Positions 60,139 through 64,000 of a DNA stretch of 64,000 bases are shown here, piece after piece (positions within the stretch are counted from its first letter, which is position 1; each line of letters begins with the position of its first letter). The DNA comes from Arctopsyche grandis (Eukaryota > Arthropoda > Insecta > Trichoptera > Hydropsychidae). The stretch is from positions 20,859,001-20,923,000 of the forward strand of contig NC_135364.1 of NCBI RefSeq assembly GCF_051622035.1, given 5' to 3'. Position numbers and translations under genes: made by a program. The notes beneath the pieces were generated by a model that worked only from the letters and a program-made list of their open reading frames with translations, had not been told where the DNA came from and made no database searches.

Positions 60139-61083
60139 TGTAGGAATCTCGTCGTCGTCATCGTCATCGAAACCTTCGAGAATATTCCGCAACAACAAAC
60201 TACATTCCCGAAACCCAGACGACATGCACCTGCAGTCATTATATTAAACTCAGGCGGAACGCCCCTACCAGTCGAGTGGAACCAAAACGGTCGAAACACG
60301 CCGCCACCATTAAAATACATCGAGCGGAAAGGCGCCAAGCATTCCAGAAAATTCGACGCCTCGACGAAAACAAAATTCCTCTCGTACGCGTCAATAACCA
60401 CTTCCATCAAGCATTCCAGAAAATTCGACGCCTCGACGAAAACAAAATTCCTCTCGTACGCGTCAATAACCACTTCCATCAAGCATTCCAGAAAATTCGA
60501 CGCCTCGACGAAAACAAAATTCCTTTCGTACGCGTCAATAACCACTTCCACCAAGCATTCCAAAAACACTATAAAAGGAGGTACAACCCAAACCACGCCA
60601 GTCGACCCAGAGCAGCAAGCGTCGACACACAGCAGCAGACCAGTCAACATACAGCTCCTGACCAGCCACCACTACACTACGCGGACTTGGAAGATCAACC
60701 AGCCGGACGAGCCAGCAACACACTGCCGTATCCAGAGACCTTCCGTACATAGCTGAATGCTGAGCCAGCGACACTCTACCATATCCAGAGACCGCTGAAC
60801 GACATACTTTTGCCCACAAATACCATACCTTTGTACAACCATAGGCAAACAATAAAACTTTATAAAACTAGCACAACAGTGTTTCGTTAGGCCGGGATAC
60901 GGTCAACACACATGTAACCCGCCTACATTGGTACTACTCCGACGTGATCTACGCAACCTTCTGATCATCCAACAGCGCTGTCAACACATCGCTACCCCGC
61001 CTACATTGGTGACCCCATCTTTGAACCACACAACAGTGTTTCGTTAGGCCGGGATACGGTCAACACATCGTACCCCGCCTACA
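60139..61083 (+). repeat. 3' LTR (945 bp)
   Basis: Matches the 5' LTR base for base wherever I compared them, and the 158-codon frame recurs unchanged at 60276-60752. That indicates a recent insertion or recent gene conversion. Confidence 0.8.
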
Positions 61084-61476
61084 AGCTACTTCTGAGCTTA
61101 ACCGTGCATGGATGAATGCTGGGCACGAGATGTGATCCCGCTCAGGTGAATATCTGGAGAGAAGATAGCTCGTCTGTCCATGCTCGCACGCAGATCTATG
61201 TCCGGAGAGTGGGGGTAGCAGGATGCCAACCTAACCATTGGCATTTCTGCCAACTTAAAGGACGATGAGGAGGACGCAGTGTTACAATAGCGATTTTCAA
61301 AATATAAAAAACAGGAAATAAAATAATCACTAAAATATGACATGTAACTCAGTTTATTGAATAATTAATGAAATGAAATGAAATAGGTATAAATAAAAAG
61401 TAAGTACATTCATAGTGTGGCAGCTCGCTATATGACTCGTTCATCCCCCATAATAGTGTATGTGTATGAATTTCAT

Positions 61477-61662
61477 GGTAAACGGATTATTCTGCAAAAA
61501 GCGATCTCGCGCAAGTCACTAAAATTTCGACCACGGAAAATCTAGCACTCGAGTTCTCGTTAGTACAATATTTCGCGTGATGAGTTTTTGGGTACCAGAT
61601 GTTCCGTGATCGAGATTTTAGTGACTTGCGCGAGATCACTTTTTGCGGAATAATCACCGAAC
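61477..61662. mobile_element. MITE with 10-bp target duplication
   Basis: Inverted arms (GCAAAAAGCGATCTCGCGCA with AGTCACTAAAAT, mirrored near the right end) surround a short centre. TGAATTTCAT occurs immediately left (61467-61476) and right (61663-61672), and the other hAT copy has a single such site (GAATTTCAT near 21938). A 9-10 bp duplication suggests a Mutator-like element. The left end GGTAAACGGATTATT resembles the end of the element at 56961. Confidence 0.7.
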
Positions 61663-62029
61663 TGAATTTCATACACAAATAAATTAATGTGAAAATAAAG
61701 TAAAAATCAAAATAAAATCAGTATGAGATGGAGGAAACAATCAATTTTGGCCACAAAACATGAAAATACGCGCAATTCAACGATTTTATTTATAATGTAA
61801 TTTAAAATCAGGGTTTGTATAAATAAATTATTAAAATTATATTTATTAGTGGATTTATTTCATTAAAATTGGAGACTCTAGTTGACACAAATTGTAATAC
61901 ATCAATTAAAGAAAATAATAAAAAAAAGAAGTCGGAGTCCGAGTCCGACTCCACTTGAAGTGCTTCGACTCAGACTCAGCCCTGGTAACAACGGAATTCT
62001 AACAATTCTTCCAATACAAATTTTCTTGA

Positions 62030-62279
62030 CAAAAACTTATTTTTCATCACATCTAATATATAATTTCGAAAGAGACTATGTAAGTTTTGGGTCGTAGAAT
62101 CCGTGACGTCATCAAACAAATCAAAGTTTATATGCCGACGATATTGATATCGTTGAATATTATTTTTTTTCAATTCAAATCAATTTAATAAAAAAACATA
62201 TGAATGTTTACTATTAGATTAGCCATTTGTTTAAGCGATTTATATTACGAACACTGAGCGAAACCGGGTAAAACCACTA
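62030..62279 (+). mobile_element. Helitron-like repeat family B, copy 2
   Basis: Matches the reverse complement of 37276-37475: TCGAAAGAGACTATGTA, TAGATTAGCCATTTG, then GAGCGAAACCGGGT and ACCACTAGT at the right end. Longer than copy 1 in the middle. No coding sequence. Confidence 0.5.
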
Positions 62280-63394
62280 GTATTTCAAGTTTTCAAACAA
62301 ATGTCATAATATTTTAATATCTCTAGCGAGCTGATTCTTTTTACGGATGATGTTCGATAGGTTTCTCATTTTCTGTTTATCATAAAATGATCTATTGTCA
62401 TTGGGCCTGTTTCGGAATGCGTGTGAGGGGAGAATAATTGAGTAAGTGAACATTCAAATTCTAGATCTTCCTTCAAGACTAAAGAACGTACTGTTATTTA
62501 ATTTGAATTTGTCTTTTTTCAAAAATATTCCATTACCAATACTTCAAAAACACGTTCCAACAAACGAATGTTAATTATGATGATATTTAAGAACGGGTTT
62601 CTGGAATTCTTTAATTTTGAATAAAGGGTATCTGGAAATCACTGTGTATATCAAATTTATAGATTCTGAGGTAATTTACTCGAATTTTGTTTTTAAATAA
62701 GAACCCTTTAGTAAGTTTAAGCAAGCCATATGCAAAAAAAGTTCTAGAATAATGTACCTACTAGCAAATACAAACTAAATATTAGATCTGGAGTTCTGGA
62801 TACCGACTTCCTTTAACAATTTATTGCAGTGAATCAATCATGAAGATCCTACTATAACAGTTTAATAGCTTTTAGGTAAATCCGTATTGATATAATCTTT
62901 AAAGAAAAATCATAAATAGTACGTATTGCATTTATAAAAATATTTTATTCATTAGAAATATGTATGTCATCGTATTTTAATACTAAATAAAAGAGTGCAG
63001 CTAATAAAAAATAGTTCGGATTATCCGTATCTCACTTCTGCATCAATTCATTCGGATAATCTAAAATACATATACCTGCCGTGCTTTCTTTTTGGAGATG
63101 AAATAATGTCTATCTTATGAATGTAATCAAAATTTTACAAAAACATTTTTGATTGTATGCGTTTGTTGTTAGCGTTGGTTCTGCAGTAGCTGTATCTTGG
63201 GTTGCGAATTTTGTTGATGTTGTATTTAGCAGTCGCCGTTGTATCACCGACTCAGCGGTATAGAGGCTTACTTTCAAATATAAAATGCTTATTTTATTAA
63301 AAATTTAAATTGCTTAATAATATAATGTACAAATCATTTAAGTAGCGTCCAGTTGGGGTCGACCCCATAAATAGACCACAATGAAAAAATATGA
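62280..63394. other. No gene seen; upstream of the SmydA-like exon
   Basis: AT-rich DNA. A slightly GC-richer patch near 63165-63260 could be part of an upstream exon or intron of the following gene, but no frame or splice pair could be supported. Confidence 0.4.
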
Positions 63395-63463
63395 ATGCGG
63401 CCTTGCATTGGCGATAACACCACATATTGTGTTCAGTCTTATCACTCGTGTCTCGGCATCGAC

Positions 63464-64000
63464 ATGTCTAATTTGGAAGCCGTAATCTTTCTGATGAAGA
63501 ACCATCTGCAGCAGCTGCCAGAGAACAATCAGCAGGAGACGTTGACGTTGATGAACTCTCCGGTGGAGGGACGGGGACTGTTCGCCGTCCGAGACATATT
63601 CCCCGGAGAGCTGATCTTCGTCGATCATTCGCTGATCTGCGGACCGAGAATCAGCGAAGACGTAACAATAAGTTGCATAAATTGTTACGATTCTATAAAA
63701 GCACTTCACACGTGTACTTGTGGATTGCCTATTTGCTCGGAGGAATGCCAGAATTCACCTGAACACAAAAGCGAGTGCGAGCTGATCGGGTCTTGGAAAC
63801 CACGTACTTCCTGCATAGATTCTAACGCATTCGCCAGAAATGTCGTTCCAATTCGTGCATTGGTTTTGAACGATCAACAAAAGGATTTTTTGAATAGTTT
63901 GGCAGTGCACGATTCTCCTCAGCATGGAGCTGAAGTGCGATTTATAAAGAAACATTTTGAAATTTCTGATGAAGAAGAGGTGTTGATGATGCAAGCTTGT
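63464..64000 (+). CDS. SET/MYND protein, SmydA type, partial
   Basis: An open frame of 179 codons reaches the window edge without a stop. Family members are arthropod-specific SET/MYND proteins, putative lysine methyltransferases. The sequence has the SET opening SPVEGRGLFAVRDIFPGELIF, then a cysteine-rich zinc-binding segment (CINC...CTCGLPICSEEC...H...C) inserted in the SET domain, as in SmydA/msta proteins. The catalytic NH.C and GEE.. parts lie beyond the edge. The start is uncertain: ATG 63464 is the best simple start, another in-frame ATG is at 63395, and a GTGTTCAG acceptor at 63436 would make this an internal exon with the usual N-terminal MYND finger further upstream. Confidence 0.75.
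   Translation, partial: MSNLEAVIFLMKNHLQQLPENNQQETLTLMNSPVEGRGLFAVRDIFPGELIFVDHSLICGPRISEDVTISCINCYDSIKALHTCTCGLPICSEECQNSPEHKSECELIGSWKPRTSCIDSNAFARNVVPIRALVLNDQQKDFLNSLAVHDSPQHGAEVRFIKKHFEISDEEEVLMMQAC

Larger units (their letters stand above)
57675..61083 (+). mobile_element. Non-autonomous LTR retroelement with tandem-array interior
   Basis: A 3.4-kb element with two 945-bp direct LTRs at a 2,464-bp offset. Both start TGTAGG and end CCTACA. The 1.5-kb interior begins TTGGTGACCCCATCTTAGAA, a plausible primer-binding site, and ends CACTCACCGGAGAGCC just before the 3' LTR, a weak polypurine tract. The interior encodes no gag, protease, RT or integrase; it is built of a 24-bp array, an 85-bp array and larger degenerate repeats. 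The flanking bases AGCA/AGCT agree at 3 of 4 positions. It must rely on a partner element, probably Gypsy-like judging from the TTGGTGACCCC leader; that is inference. Confidence 0.8.
57435..61286 (+). mobile_element. Outer LTR sequence, about 443 bp, split by a second element
   Basis: Begins TGTGGCGAACACC (57435) and ends GTGTTACA (61286), flanked by ATAG on both sides (57431-57434 and 61287-61290). The uninterrupted hAT copy has a single ATAG at 21836-21839, confirming a 4-bp target duplication. Once the inner element (57675-61083) is removed, about 443 bp remain: TG...CA ends and no coding region, hence a solo LTR or a small LTR-ended element. Confidence 0.65.
57329..61984 (+). mobile_element. 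Non-autonomous hAT-type element interrupted by nested insertions
   Basis: The left end (CAGGACTCTGAAGTCGG) is a decayed form of CAGGGCTGTGGAGTCGG seen at 21713. The right end is GACTCAGACTCAGCCCTG at 61984. The flanks TTAACAAT (57321-57328) and GTAACAAC (61985-61992) agree at 6 of 8 bases, as expected of an old hAT TSD. Removing the LTR material (57435-61290) and the MITE (61477-61672) leaves about 600 bp that lines up with 21713-22080 and continues to a proper right end. No transposase is encoded. Confidence 0.7.

Overview
The window is AT-rich insect nuclear DNA. The genes have short GT-AG introns, the intergenic DNA is full of TATG/ACATAC microsatellites, and the partial SET/MYND protein at the right end looks like the arthropod-specific SmydA type. 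I cannot assign the order securely. All protein identities are by recognition of family sequence; no database search was possible. Splice joins were read by eye and checked for reading frame.

Layout. Positions 1-36,700 are gene-poor. They hold mobile-element debris: a foldback element (6,515-7,750), hAT remnants (9,230-9,766 and 11,369-12,472), a tRNA-derived SINE family, LINE 3' ends and TIR elements. From 36,768 to 56,806 there are five genes: the 5' half of mitoguardin (minus), an FBXO42-like F-box/kelch gene (plus, 4 exons), SYF1/XAB2 (minus, 2 exons), an alpha-aspartyl dipeptidase of peptidase family S51 (plus, 3 exons), and a Flacc/ZC3H13 homologue (minus, 10 exons, 1,127 residues). The 5' part of a SmydA-type SET/MYND gene begins near 63,437 and runs off the right edge.

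The genes sit as alternating divergent and convergent pairs: miga/FBXO42 divergent, FBXO42/SYF1 convergent, SYF1/dipeptidase divergent, dipeptidase/Flacc convergent. They are unrelated housekeeping functions rather than one pathway. SYF1 (spliceosome) and Flacc (m6A writer complex) both act on pre-mRNA. Introns are short unless invaded: Flacc intron 1 holds a palindromic MITE, intron 3 a solo LTR inside an older repeat, intron 8 a SINE, and miga intron 1 a Helitron-like repeat.

The most unusual part is 56,961-61,984, a resolvable stack of nested elements. A hAT-type non-autonomous element (57,329-61,984) was entered by an LTR sequence (57,435-61,286, 4-bp TSD). That was entered in turn by an LTR element (57,675-61,083) with two 945-bp LTRs that appear identical. 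Its 1.5-kb interior has no gag or pol and is built of tandem arrays. A further palindromic MITE with a 10-bp TSD sits in the hAT element, and two abutting palindromes precede it just upstream of Flacc. No CRISPR array, rRNA or functional tRNA gene was seen.
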